Shown: positions 17,484 through 26,506, counted from the stretch's first letter. The stretch: 64,000 nt of DNA from Ga0077527 sp964433345 (GCA_964433345.1 CAYSQJ010000001.1:496001-560000), one strand, 5' to 3'. Made by a program: numbers and translations. Notes: generated by a model from the letters alone, not told the origin.

Positions 17484-18125
17484 ATGGACCTGCTGAACCT
17501 GTTCGACGCGCAGTCGATCCGCATGTGGATCGCGCAATCTGCCGTGGTGTTTTTCCTGATCAGCGGTTTCGTGCTGCTCGCGGTGGGCCTGCTGCTGATC
17601 GCCAACAGCGCGGCGGCACTGCGCCTGTTCGGCAGCATGAACCAGTGGGTGTCGATGCGCCGCGCGACGCGGCCGCTGGAAATCGCCCGCGATACCCGGC
17701 CGCTGGTGCAGCGTTACCGTTACCTGATCGCGGCCTTTGTCATTGCCGCCGGTGTCATCGCGGTGTCGGGCCTGCTCACGCAGTACGACGCCCGCGCGGC
17801 GGTGCGACTGCTGGGCCTCGAATCGCAGCGGCCGGTACTCGGGCTTTGGCTCGCCGACAGCGCGCGCTGGCTGCTGATCGCCGGCAATGTCGTGGGCATC
17901 GTCGTCGGCATCCTGCTCGCGTTTTTCCCCGGCGTGCTGGCGGGCATCGAGTCGCGCGGCAGCACCTGGTATTCGGAGCGGCGCATGGTCAAGGGCGCAG
18001 ATGCGATGAACACCGGGCTCGATGCCCAGGTCGCCGCCCATCCCCGCGCCGCCGGTGCGGTGATCGTCGTGCTTGCGCTGCTGCTGATCGGCGCTTTCGG
18101 GCTGCTGTTGCCGCTGGTGTGGTAG
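17484..18125 (+). CDS. four-helix integral membrane protein of unknown function
   Basis: A 213-residue protein with hydrophobic segments near residues 18-42, 82-100, 130-152 and 190-212. GGGGAG precedes the ATG. The soluble part includes SMNQWVSMRRATRPLEIARDT and GIESRGSTWYSERRMVKGAD. No enzymatic or transport motif is recognised. The gene lies 113 bp downstream of the Bug receptor in the same direction. Confidence 0.65.
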   Translation: MDLLNLFDAQSIRMWIAQSAVVFFLISGFVLLAVGLLLIANSAAALRLFGSMNQWVSMRRATRPLEIARDTRPLVQRYRYLIAAFVIAAGVIAVSGLLTQYDARAAVRLLGLESQRPVLGLWLADSARWLLIAGNVVGIVVGILLAFFPGVLAGIESRGSTWYSERRMVKGADAMNTGLDAQVAAHPRAAGAVIVVLALLLIGAFGLLLPLVW

Positions 18126-18194
18126 CGGCCGGACCGCTGCGGAACTGATGACAGCCCGCAGCAGTCTGCTGGCGGCGCTTTCCGTGCTCCCTCG

Positions 18195-18208
18195 TTGACC
18201 TGGATCAA
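18195..18208 (+). promoter_or_regulatory. FNR/Anr-type binding site
   Basis: TTGAC-CTGG-ATCAA matches the FNR-family consensus TTGAT-N4-ATCAA with one change. It lies about 100 bp before the start of the secreted protein at 18309, a suitable place for an activator site. Confidence 0.55.
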
Positions 18209-18308
18209 AATCCCGCGCGTGCAGCGGCATACGCTGGCATACAGGCCTGCGTGATGCCGGCACTTCCGGCCGGCCTCTTCGGCAGCGCCGCAGCCGGGAG
18301 ATACGGAC

Positions 18309-19151
18309 ATGAACAGACTGATGACGATGGGATTGACGGCGCTGCTGCTGTTGGGCGGCGCGCCGGCGGCGTTTGCCGCGATGACGCTTGAGCAGATCGG
18401 GGAGTTTGCTGTTCCCGAGGCGAACCAGGGCGTGGGTGTCGACGACCGCTATTTCTACGCGGTCGACAACCGGGTGATCGCCAAGTACGACAAGAAGACC
18501 GGCAAGCTCGCCGGCAAGTGGCAGGGGCCGAAAGACGGGCCGATCATCCACCTCGACAGTGCCTTCGTGATGGACGGCAAGATCTATGCCGCGCACTCGA
18601 ACTGGCCGCAGTGGCCGATGACCAGCTCGCTGGAGATTTTCGATGCCGAAACCATGCAGCATGTCGGCAGCCACAGCTTCGGCATCAACTACGGCTCTTT
18701 GACCTGGGCCGACTTCTACAACGGCCACTGGTGGATGACTTTCGCCAACTACGATCGTCCGTACGGTCCGAACAAGTCGCCGTACGGTTACAAGGTGGCG
18801 ACGCAGATGGTGAAGTTCACCGCGGATTTCCGCTACGTGTCGTCGTGGGTGCTGCCCAAGGTGCTGCTCGACAAGTTCGAGGACATGAGCAATTCGGGCG
18901 GTTCCTGGGGACCGGACGGCGACCTCTACCTGTCTGGTCATGATCCGGCAGAGATTTACCGGATGCGGCTTCCGAAGGCGGGCTCGGTGCTGGAGCACGT
19001 CGAAACCATACCGATGAACATCCGCGGCCAGGGCATTGCCTGGGATCACAGCCAGCGCGGCGTGATCTACGGCATCGTCCGTGCCACTGCCGAAGAGCGC
19101 AAGGCGGGCGGCAGCCACAAGGTGACGGTGTTCCGGGTGGTCGGGCAGTAG
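18309..19151 (+). CDS. secreted protein, probable beta-propeller-like, function unknown
   Basis: A 280-residue protein with a signal peptide (cleavage near AAFAAMT, residue 24) and a GGGAG Shine-Dalgarno. Repeating strand-turn-strand units can be seen: GVGVDDRYFYAVDNRVIAKYDKKTG, AFVMDGKIYAAHSN, LEIFDAETMQHVG, GPDGDLYLSGHDPAEIYRM and GIAWDHSQRGVIYGI. This is the pattern of a propeller or quinoprotein-like fold, though no quinone or haem motif is visible. A FNR-type site about 100 bp upstream suggests oxygen-dependent expression. Confidence 0.65.
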   Translation: MNRLMTMGLTALLLLGGAPAAFAAMTLEQIGEFAVPEANQGVGVDDRYFYAVDNRVIAKYDKKTGKLAGKWQGPKDGPIIHLDSAFVMDGKIYAAHSNWPQWPMTSSLEIFDAETMQHVGSHSFGINYGSLTWADFYNGHWWMTFANYDRPYGPNKSPYGYKVATQMVKFTADFRYVSSWVLPKVLLDKFEDMSNSGGSWGPDGDLYLSGHDPAEIYRMRLPKAGSVLEHVETIPMNIRGQGIAWDHSQRGVIYGIVRATAEERKAGGSHKVTVFRVVGQ

Positions 19152-19246
19152 GCGCGCGGGATCGCCGGTGCGGCTGGCCGTAAGCCAAAGGTACGGCTAA
19201 GATGGCCGCCCGGGTGCGATCCGCCCGGCCTGACAGGGGAATCGAC

Positions 19247-19459
19247 ATGGAAACCCTCTACAAGTGGCGCGTGCTGGAGAAGGACCGTTCGGGCAAGACG
19301 CGCTGGCGCCTGGTGCGCACGCCGATGACCGAGGACACCGCGCGGTTCTGGGCGGCCAACAACAATCGCGTGATCGAGCGCATCGACTGGCCCGGCGCGG
19401 TGAAATTCTCGCTGCAGCCGGAGGCCCAGGTCATTCCGCTGCGCAGGACTTCGCGCTAG
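19247..19459 (+). CDS. small conserved protein of unknown function
   Basis: A 70-residue cytoplasmic protein from the ATG at 19247, preceded by AGGGGAAT. It contains WRVLEKDRSGKTRWRLVRTPMTEDTARFW and is basic, with many Trp and Arg. The layout (a short three-strand plus helix domain beginning with YKWRV) resembles small conserved betaproteobacterial proteins, but no function is recognised. It is followed by the convergent HD-GYP gene. Confidence 0.6.
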   Translation: METLYKWRVLEKDRSGKTRWRLVRTPMTEDTARFWAANNNRVIERIDWPGAVKFSLQPEAQVIPLRRTSR

Positions 19460-19517
19460 ATCTCCGCCAAAAACTTCCTGCCGGTCTGCCATCTCCTCCG
19501 GCGCGGCAACCCGGGGT

Positions 19518-20876
19518 TCAGTGGATCAGGTAGCCGCGCTCGCGGAACAGCCGGGCGCAGGCTTTCGCGGTGTCGGGGTCGTAGAGCCGGCCCGCGTTAT
19601 CGCCGATTTCCTTCAGTGCCACTTCAATGCCGAGCCCGGCGCGGTACGGGCGGTCAGAACTCATCGATTCGACGACGTCGGCCACGCTGACGATGCGTGA
19701 CAGCGGCAGTATCTCGCCGTTCTTCAGGCCGCGCGGATAGCCGCTGCCGTCGAGGCGCTCGTGGTGCTGGCGCACAATTTCGGCGACGGGTGCCTGGAAG
19801 TCGATGTGTTCGAGGATTTCGTAGCCGAGCTGGACGTGGGTCTTGATCAGGTCGAACTCGACGCGCGTCAGCCGCGCCGCCTTGGTGAGGATTTCCACGG
19901 GCACGCCGATCTTGCCGGTGTCGTGCACGACGCCGGTCTTGCGCAGTGTGTCGAGGTCGGCGCTGCTCACGCCAAGTTCGGCGCCGATGGCCGCGGCGAG
20001 TTCGCCGACGCGGTTGGCATGGCCCGCGGTGTAGGGGTCGCGTATTTCCCCCAGCCGCGATATCGCGTTCAGCGTTTCCTGCACCATGCGCTGCAGGTGC
20101 GCGAGGTGGATGGCGGCCTGTGCCTCGGCGCGCCAGGCTTCGGTGATGTCGAGCACTACACCCATCATCACCGGCGCCTTGCTGTCTCCGGTGCGGGTGT
20201 TGTGGATGTCGACGACGATTTCGCGGCCGTCCTTGCGTACACCGGTGAATACGCGGCGCCCGACTGGCAGGGCACTCGACATGCGCTCGCGCACGGCTTG
20301 AATGGCGAGCTCTCGCTCGCGCGGTGCGGTGAGTTCGAGGATGTCCATGCCGGTCAGCTCATCCGTGTCGTAACCGAAGATTTCGGCGAGCCGCGGATTG
20401 GCATAGACGATGCGCATGTCCTTGACGATGTAGATCCCGACCATCGAATGCTCGACCACGCCGCGGTACATCGACTCGGCCTGGCGCAGGCTGGCGAGGG
20501 TATCGACCTGCTCGGTGACGTCGATCGCGAGCACGATCTCCGCGCGCCGGCCTTCGAAGCTGATCTTGCGCGCGGTGATGTCCATGTGCAGGATGCGTCC
20601 GTCCTTGCAGCGGTGGCGCCAGCGTCCGGCGCGGTCGACGCCTTCGCCCTGGCGGCCGAGGTGTGATTTCAGGCGCTCGATTTCCTCCTCGGGGCGGATC
20701 GCGAACACGGTCAGTGCCAGCAGTTCCTCGCGGCTGTAGCCGTACTTCAGTTCCATCGCCTCGTTCACCGCGAGGAAGCGCAGCGTCTCGAGGTCGAAGA
20801 TCCACATCGGATGTGCGTTGCCCTCGAACAGCTCGAGAAATACCTGGTCGCCAGCCTGTATGTCGATCCTTGCCAT
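19518..20876 (-). CDS. PAS-PAS-HD-GYP cyclic-di-GMP phosphodiesterase
   Basis: A 452-residue sensor enzyme from the ATG at 20876, preceded by GCGGAGCG; an in-frame start at 21086 would add a 70-residue unconserved leader. Two PAS domains at about residues 10-125 and 135-250 each end in the typical I.DVTE / LDITE. The HD-GYP domain follows: AGHANRV (about 284-290), VHDTGKIG with H318-D319, and HHERLDGSGYP (371-381). All residues needed for c-di-GMP hydrolysis are present. No transmembrane segment is seen, so it is a cytosolic sensor that lowers c-di-GMP in response to an unknown signal. Confidence 0.9.
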   Translation of the reverse strand: MARIDIQAGDQVFLELFEGNAHPMWIFDLETLRFLAVNEAMELKYGYSREELLALTVFAIRPEEEIERLKSHLGRQGEGVDRAGRWRHRCKDGRILHMDITARKISFEGRRAEIVLAIDVTEQVDTLASLRQAESMYRGVVEHSMVGIYIVKDMRIVYANPRLAEIFGYDTDELTGMDILELTAPRERELAIQAVRERMSSALPVGRRVFTGVRKDGREIVVDIHNTRTGDSKAPVMMGVVLDITEAWRAEAQAAIHLAHLQRMVQETLNAISRLGEIRDPYTAGHANRVGELAAAIGAELGVSSADLDTLRKTGVVHDTGKIGVPVEILTKAARLTRVEFDLIKTHVQLGYEILEHIDFQAPVAEIVRQHHERLDGSGYPRGLKNGEILPLSRIVSVADVVESMSSDRPYRAGLGIEVALKEIGDNAGRLYDPDTAKACARLFRERGYLIH

Positions 20877-21133
20877 GGTTCGCTCCGCTGCGACCGGGCA
20901 TCCGCCGCGTTGCACGACGGATGAATCCGGATGAAAAGCATACGACGCATGCATCGGCGCGGACAATGCATTTGTCCGCAACGCGGCCTGTAGATGCGAA
21001 TAAAACTCCGGGCCGTTCATCATCATTCGATGATGTGCTGATGGAGGGTGCCGCGCATGCCTTATTGGAGGCGTCTGCGGCGGCATAAACCGCGATGCCG
21101 ATGCGGATATCGGTTGGGGCGGTTTTGCGGTTG

Positions 21134-22102
21134 TCAGCGCTTTGGTAGCGGATTCACTTCGTCCAGCCCCACGCCCTCGAGTGCCCCGAAGAGTTCGGCG
21201 AGCTTTGCCCGGTCGGCCTCACGCAGCGGCGGCTTGAGGATGGCGCGTATGTTGGGTTCGACGTGGTCGGGATTGCCGGTGCCGAAGAGCACGACGTCGG
21301 TGCCGGGTTCGTGGCGCGCATAGCGATAGGCGGCCTCGATCAGGTTTTCCGCACCGCCTGCGCCGAGCAGGAAATCCAGCGGATTGTCCTTCTGCGCGAG
21401 CGCCGCCGGCAGGCGGCCCTCGGCGACGAGCTGCGCGATGTCCTGCTGCAGCCGGCCCGGTGTGCTGAAGATCGCGCGCACCGCGAACATCACCAGGGTG
21501 CCGATGCCGCGCGCCCGCGTGCCCGGAAACACCAGCTGTCGCGCGTTCTGGTTGAGCATGTGGAAGGCGATCATCATCACGTCCCAGCAGTCATCGCCGA
21601 GTCCGCGCACCAGCGATCCGTGGCGCGGGTCGCGGCCGGCGAACTCGGTGATGCCGAGGAAGCGGAACTTGCCCTTTTCCTTTTCGCGCAGCAGCGGCGG
21701 GACGATTTCCGCCATCACGCGGTCGTATTCGTGGGGCAGCACGGTGTGCATGCAGAAGACGTCGACATGATCGGTGCCCAGCGTGCGTAGCGAGCGGTCG
21801 AGCCCGGCAAGAATTTCGGTGACGGGAATGATCGCGCCGTCGCGCGTGGAGGCCTTGTGCTTGGTCGAGATCACCAGCGAATCGCGCGGCCGGCCGCGGA
21901 TCGCGGCGCCGACGGCGGGCTCGGTGCCGTAGTAGGAGGCGGTGTCGATCAGGTTGACGCCGAGGTCCAGCGCGCGGCGCACGACGTTCGCGGCATGGGC
22001 TTCGTCATGGCCCGCGGCCAGTCCGAGTTTGCTGCTGCCGCCGCAGCCGATGCCGGCGACGCTGACTTTGAGGCCGGTGCGGCCGAGGGTGGTGTAGTCC
22101 AT
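21134..22102 (-). CDS. aldo/keto reductase
   Basis: A 322-residue NADPH-dependent oxidoreductase. The AKR tetrad is visible: D53 (IDTASYYG), Y58, K81 (STKHK) and H119 (CMHTV). The N-terminus LGRTGLKVSVAGIGCGG is typical of the YajO/L-fucose dehydrogenase-like branch. Substrate is unknown. The AT-rich repeat copy at 22108-22140 begins only five bases before the start codon, so it occupies the space where the ribosome-binding site would be and no clear Shine-Dalgarno is present. Confidence 0.87.
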   Translation of the reverse strand: MDYTTLGRTGLKVSVAGIGCGGSSKLGLAAGHDEAHAANVVRRALDLGVNLIDTASYYGTEPAVGAAIRGRPRDSLVISTKHKASTRDGAIIPVTEILAGLDRSLRTLGTDHVDVFCMHTVLPHEYDRVMAEIVPPLLREKEKGKFRFLGITEFAGRDPRHGSLVRGLGDDCWDVMMIAFHMLNQNARQLVFPGTRARGIGTLVMFAVRAIFSTPGRLQQDIAQLVAEGRLPAALAQKDNPLDFLLGAGGAENLIEAAYRYARHEPGTDVVLFGTGNPDHVEPNIRAILKPPLREADRAKLAELFGALEGVGLDEVNPLPKR

Positions 22103-22107
22103 TGGAT

Positions 22108-22140
22108 TCTTAAAATATCAATATAATCAGGTACTTAGTA
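22108..22140 (+). repeat. dispersed AT-rich element, copy 4
   Basis: CTTAAAATATCAATATAATC followed by AGGTACTTAGTAT. It parallels the copy at 14201 with a few substitutions and abuts the start codon of the minus-strand aldo/keto reductase. Confidence 0.7.
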
Positions 22141-22206
22141 TTACGTTAGGAGTGAGGGGTGACGAGTGAGGAGTCAGGGTGAAATGCCGGGCGCTGTCAG
22201 GCGCTC

Positions 22207-22884
22207 TTACATAGCGGGCCACAGCCTTGTGCCTATGCCCGGTGAATAGGGCGCGTGCTGCAACTGGGGGACAACGCGGCCCATCCAGGTCTGCGGGTCG
22301 TTGCGCTGGGCTTCGTGGGGGCCGAAGTGCTGTTCACGCGCGTCGAGTGAACTGAATTCGTGGAGTATCGCGTGCTTGTAAGCGCCGACGGTGGCGAGCA
22401 GCTTGCGTGCGCCGACGCAGCCGGGCAGTGTCTTCAGCAAGGGAAACCGTTCCTGCGCGTACCAGCCGCCGAGATCATCCTCGACCGCGGGCGAGGGCGC
22501 GTTGTAGTGGCCGATCTGGATCACCGGCGCGGTGGTTTCGCCATGACTGCGGCCCGCGGCTTCGGGGCCGTCGACGCGGGCCTCTTCCGCAAGTATGGCT
22601 GCTGCAGGATTGATACGCATGCCGATGAAACGTTTTGTCTCGGCGCCCTGTTTTTTGGCGAGCTGGCCGGGGCTGGGGTTGAGGAAGGTCTGGGTGTTGT
22701 CGCCGCCGAACAGCGCGAGATAACCGACGGTGCGGCCGCCGTGGCCGCAGCGGTAATGCGCGGCCCAGCGGTAACCGGGGCGTGACAGTTTTTCCGGAAT
22801 GTGCACCCGGTGAAACCAGTCCAGGTAATCGTTGATGTCTGCGGGCGCGATGTCGTACCAGATCGCCCAGATGCCGCGGTCCAT
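22207..22884 (-). CDS. conserved protein of unknown function (possible ferredoxin-like dimeric barrel)
   Basis: A 225-residue protein. The start at 22884 is set by AGAGGAGGAAC eight bases upstream and by the conserved-looking MDRGIWAIWYDIAP. The first half has WYDI..DINDYLDWFHRVHIPEKLSRPGY and the second WYAQERFPLLKTLPGCVGARKL, two copies of a W/Y..xH-E-R pattern like EthD or stress-responsive A/B barrel domains. Much longer in-frame extensions run antisense to the next gene and are not real. It is divergent from the dienelactone hydrolase at 23044. Confidence 0.65.
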   Translation of the reverse strand: MDRGIWAIWYDIAPADINDYLDWFHRVHIPEKLSRPGYRWAAHYRCGHGGRTVGYLALFGGDNTQTFLNPSPGQLAKKQGAETKRFIGMRINPAAAILAEEARVDGPEAAGRSHGETTAPVIQIGHYNAPSPAVEDDLGGWYAQERFPLLKTLPGCVGARKLLATVGAYKHAILHEFSSLDAREQHFGPHEAQRNDPQTWMGRVVPQLQHAPYSPGIGTRLWPAM

Positions 22885-23043
22885 GGCTGTTCCTCCTCTT
22901 GAGACCGATTGTAAGTCAGTGCAGCGCGGATTCGGTCCGGCGGTCATGGTATGGACGCGGGGGCGCTGGTATTCTGCGGAACGGAACCGCGGCCGTGCCG
23001 CCCGGCATTCCGCACTGATGGCTGCCAGACAGGAGGCTTGACG

Positions 23044-23931
23044 ATGGAACGCAAGAAAGCGAGTGATTTTCCGCCGGAAGTGATGAAGCTTTTCGACGGT
23101 TACGTGCACGGCGCGCTGAGCCGCCGCGATTTTCTCGACCGTGCTGCGAAGTACGCGGTGGGCGCCTTCACTGCGACGGCGATGCTGGAAAGTCTGAAGC
23201 CGAACTTTGCCTGGGCGCAGCAGGTGGCGAAGGACGACCCGCGCATCCGCACCCAGTACCTCGAATACGATTCGCCGCAGGGCCATGGCCGTATCCGCGG
23301 TTATTACGCCGCGCCGGCGAACATCAAGGGCAAGCTGCCGGCGGTGCTGGTGATCCACGAGAACCGTGGCCTCAATCCCTATGTCGAGGATGTGGTGCGG
23401 CGGCTGGCGACGGCGAACTTCGTCGCCTTCGGGCCCGACGCGCTGAGCCCGGTCGGCGGTTATCCCGGCGACGAGGACAAGGGGCGCGCGCTGTTCGCGG
23501 CCCAGGATGCGAAGAAGCGCGAGGAGGATCTCTACCAGGGCGCGCAGTTTCTCAAGCAGCGGCCGGAGGCCGGAAAAATCGGTGTCGTCGGTTTCTGTTT
23601 CGGCGGTTACATCAGCAATCTGCTCGCCACGCGCATGCCCGACCTCGCGGCAGCAGTGCCGTACTACGGCCGCCAGGTGCCGGCTGCAGAGGTGCCGAAG
23701 ACCAGGGCGCCGCTGCTGCTGCATTTCGCCAGCGACGACGAGAACGTCAACAAGGGTTGGCCCGCCTACGAGGAAGCGCTGAAGGCGAACAAGGTGCGTT
23801 ACACCGCGCATGTCTATCCCAACACGCTGCACGGTTTCCACAACGACACCACGCCGCGCTACGACGAGGCGGCGGCGAAGCTGTCATGGCAGCGCACGCT
23901 GGAGTTTTTCAACAAGGAACTGCGCGGCTAG
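23044..23931 (+). CDS. dienelactone hydrolase-family protein with Tat-like signal
   Basis: A 295-residue protein. SRRDFLDRAA at residues 26-35 followed by a hydrophobic stretch is a twin-arginine signal, so export to the periplasm is likely. The hydrolase core shows HENRGL with E106, GFCFGG with nucleophile C185, D231/D232 (FASDDE) and HGFH with H263, i.e. the Cys-His-Asp triad and regulatory Glu of dienelactone hydrolase. Family members cleave dienelactone in chlorocatechol degradation or other esters. The next gene, a Bug receptor, starts at the last base of this stop codon, implying translational coupling and a linked role. Confidence 0.88.
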   Translation: MERKKASDFPPEVMKLFDGYVHGALSRRDFLDRAAKYAVGAFTATAMLESLKPNFAWAQQVAKDDPRIRTQYLEYDSPQGHGRIRGYYAAPANIKGKLPAVLVIHENRGLNPYVEDVVRRLATANFVAFGPDALSPVGGYPGDEDKGRALFAAQDAKKREEDLYQGAQFLKQRPEAGKIGVVGFCFGGYISNLLATRMPDLAAAVPYYGRQVPAAEVPKTRAPLLLHFASDDENVNKGWPAYEEALKANKVRYTAHVYPNTLHGFHNDTTPRYDEAAAKLSWQRTLEFFNKELRG

Positions 23932-24914
23932 TGCGTGACGCTCTGCGTGCCTTGCTGGGCGCGGCGTTTCTCGGCGCCGCCGCAGGCGCTCCCGCGCAGC
24001 CGTTACCGGAAACGGAGTATCCGCAGAGGGCAATCCGCCTGATCGTCGCCGATTCGCCGGGTTCGGCGGACGAGTTTTTCGCGCGCCTGCTGGGCGAGCA
24101 ACTGGAGCGGCGCTACCGCCTGCGCGTGATGATCGACACCCGCGCCGGCGCCGGAGGGCTGATCGGCAACACGCTGGTGTCGCGCGCCAATGCCGACGGC
24201 TACACGCTGGGCATGGTCGGCGTCACCCGCCTGATCACCGCGCTGCTGCGCGATGAGCCGCCGTACCGGGCACTGGCCGATGTCGCCGGGGTTGCACATG
24301 TCGCCTCGATCACCAACGTGCTGGTGATCGCGCCGGGGATGCACGCGCGCACCGCGCAGGATTTCGTGCGCCATGCCCGAGCTCATCCCGGCGACCTCAA
24401 CTACGCCTCGCAGGGCATCGGTTCGGCTTCGCATCTCGCCGGCGAGATTTTCTCGCGGGCGCTGGGCATAGACGCGGTGCACGTGCCCTACCGCAAGGTG
24501 ATCAACACCTTTGCCGAAATGTGGCTGGGGCGGGTGCATTACGCGGTGCTGACGCTGCCGACGGTGTTGCCCGTAGTGCGCAAGGACCGCTTGCGGCCGC
24601 TGGCAGTGATGACGCCCCGGCGCAGCGCCGTGTTGCCGGAAGTGCCCTCGATCCACGAGCTCGGCCTGCCGGATGCGCAGTTCGACAGCTGGTCGGGCGT
24701 CGTGGCGCCGGTCGGCACGCCGCGGCGCATCGTCGAGCAGCTGCATGGCGACATCGTGGTGGCGCTGCGCGATGCAGAGCTGCGCAAGCGCTTCCTGCAT
24801 CAGGGCGCGGAGTCGACGCCGGAAGGCACGCCGGACGGCTTCATGCGGCTGATGCAGGAGGAATACCTGCGTTTCGAGGAAATGATCCGCGGCAGCGACA
24901 TCCGGCCGGAGTAG
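23931..24914 (+). CDS. Bug-type solute receptor, GTG start, coupled to upstream hydrolase
   Basis: About 327 residues from a GTG that shares its G with the preceding TAG stop. The signal peptide is LRALLGAAFLGAAAGAPAQ. Bug landmarks are present but diverged: YPQRAIRLIVADSPGSADEF instead of the usual PFPPGG, RAGAGG, DGYTLG, HVPYRKVIN in place of VPYKGGG, LPEVPSIHELG and GTPRRIVEQL. The missing PPGG and KGGG loops contact ligand in other Bug proteins, so this receptor probably binds something different. An ATG farther upstream would overlap the hydrolase heavily. Confidence 0.83.
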   Translation: MRDALRALLGAAFLGAAAGAPAQPLPETEYPQRAIRLIVADSPGSADEFFARLLGEQLERRYRLRVMIDTRAGAGGLIGNTLVSRANADGYTLGMVGVTRLITALLRDEPPYRALADVAGVAHVASITNVLVIAPGMHARTAQDFVRHARAHPGDLNYASQGIGSASHLAGEIFSRALGIDAVHVPYRKVINTFAEMWLGRVHYAVLTLPTVLPVVRKDRLRPLAVMTPRRSAVLPEVPSIHELGLPDAQFDSWSGVVAPVGTPRRIVEQLHGDIVVALRDAELRKRFLHQGAESTPEGTPDGFMRLMQEEYLRFEEMIRGSDIRPE

Positions 24915-24928
24915 CCGGAGGCACTTGT

Positions 24929-26506
24929 TCAGCCCTTGCTGGCGATTGTTGTCGTGCGCACGCGCGTGCGCGCCATGATCCAGGCGGGGATGATCGCCAG
25001 CACGTAGACGATGGCGACGATCAGGAAGCTGTCGCGGAAACCCATGGTGTAGGCCTGGGCGTGGATCACCCTGCCGAGGTAGTGCAGCGCGCCCGCGCCC
25101 TGCAGTTCCTCGGGAATGCCGGCACGCGCCAGCAGCGATTCCACGTGGCGTAGCAGTTCGAGGGTGGCGGTGTTGGCCGCCGTCTGGGTTGCGGTCAGGG
25201 TATCGCTGTGGAACATGGTGCGGCGGTCGAGCAGCACCGACAGCAGGTTGACGCCGAAGGCGCCGCCGAGCTGGCGCACGAAATTGATCATGCCCGCGCC
25301 CTGGCCGAGCATCCCCGGATCCAGCGCGCGCAGCGCGGTGACGTTCAGTGCCGGCTTGATCAGCGAGATGCCGATGCGCGACAGCACGACGGCGAAGGCA
25401 ATGGTCCAGAACGGCATGTTGGTGTCGACGCCGGCGAGCCAGAATGCCGAAACCGCAAAAAACAGCAGTCCGGAGACGATCAGCGCCGTCGGCGAGATGC
25501 GGTCGCTGAGGTAGCCGCAGACCGGCATCAGCAGGCCCATCACCAGTCCGGCCGGCATCAGCAGCAGGCCGGCGGCCAGCGGTGTCGCGTGCTGCACGGT
25601 CTGCACGAACAGCGGCACCAGGTAGGTCGAGCCGAATATGCCGGCGCCGTAGATCACCGCGACCGCGGAGGCCGCGGCGAAGCGGGTGTTGCTGAACACC
25701 CGCAGGTCGACCAGCGGCGAGTCCGCATGCAGCGACCAGGCAAGGAAGGCGCCGCCGCAGACCGCGGTCAGCGTGAACAGCGCGAGCACGAAATCCGAAT
25801 TCCAGCCTTCGCGCTGGCCGTTCGACAGCCCGGTGAGCAGGGCCGCGACGGTGACCGAGAGCAGCACGAAGCCGGTGGCGTCGAAGCGCGCGCGCTTGCC
25901 GTCACCCTCGGGGCCCGGCAGGAACAGGCTGCCGAGCAGGATTGCGATCATGCTGACGCCCATCGGCACGAAGAAGATGAAGCGCCAGTTGAACAGGTCG
26001 ATCAGAACGCCGCCCAGCGTGGGCCCGATCGCCGGCCCGAGGATCACGCTCATGCCGAAGAAACCCATCGCGGCGCCGCGCCGCTCCGGCGGGAACACCC
26101 GGAACAGCGTGTACATGGCCAGCGGCTGCAGGATGCCGGCGACCGCGCCCTGCACGATGCGCGAGAAAATCAGCACGTCTTCATTGGGGGCCGCGCCGGC
26201 CAACAGCAGTGCGACCACGAATACAAGCAGCGAGCCGACGAATACCTTGCGCTGGCCGAAGTTGCCCATCAGCCAGGCGTTGAGCAGCATGCCGACGGTC
26301 ATTGCGGCCAGCGTTCCGGTCGACAGCCATTGCGCGCGGTCCTGGCCGATGCCGAATGCGCCCATGATGTCGGGGATGGCGACGTTGACGCTGGTGGTGG
26401 TGAGCACCGCCGAGATCGTGCCCAGCATCACCGTTGCCGTCGCGAGCCAGCGGTACGCCGGCCCGTAGCGGGCGAACAGCTCCTCAGTGGTTGCGGCTCG
26501 CTGCAA
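24929..26506 (-). CDS. MFS multidrug exporter, DHA2/EmrB type (14 TM)
   Basis: A 525-residue inner-membrane protein with 14 hydrophobic segments. Motif A-like GNFGQRKVFVGSLLVF is near residue 84 and the motif C-like GFFGMSVILGPAIGPTLGG near residue 150, as in drug:proton antiporters. The gene overlaps the end of the HlyD-family gene (26484-27632) by 23 bp, the order emrA-emrB. The pair would form a proton-driven tripartite pump with an outer-membrane channel such as TolC, which is not encoded in the window. It converges with the Bug receptor ending at 24914. Confidence 0.9.
   Translation of the reverse strand: MQRAATTEELFARYGPAYRWLATATVMLGTISAVLTTTSVNVAIPDIMGAFGIGQDRAQWLSTGTLAAMTVGMLLNAWLMGNFGQRKVFVGSLLVFVVALLLAGAAPNEDVLIFSRIVQGAVAGILQPLAMYTLFRVFPPERRGAAMGFFGMSVILGPAIGPTLGGVLIDLFNWRFIFFVPMGVSMIAILLGSLFLPGPEGDGKRARFDATGFVLLSVTVAALLTGLSNGQREGWNSDFVLALFTLTAVCGGAFLAWSLHADSPLVDLRVFSNTRFAAASAVAVIYGAGIFGSTYLVPLFVQTVQHATPLAAGLLLMPAGLVMGLLMPVCGYLSDRISPTALIVSGLLFFAVSAFWLAGVDTNMPFWTIAFAVVLSRIGISLIKPALNVTALRALDPGMLGQGAGMINFVRQLGGAFGVNLLSVLLDRRTMFHSDTLTATQTAANTATLELLRHVESLLARAGIPEELQGAGALHYLGRVIHAQAYTMGFRDSFLIVAIVYVLAIIPAWIMARTRVRTTTIASKG

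Noticed and set aside
17208..19118. 636-residue open frame on the minus strand across three plus-strand genes
   Set aside because: Its composition is typical of antisense translation, and it spans three genes that have good Shine-Dalgarno sequences and signal or membrane segments.
22885..23841. Long N-terminal extension of the minus-strand gene ending at 22207
   Set aside because: It runs antisense through the dienelactone hydrolase; a strong Shine-Dalgarno marks the true start at 22884.
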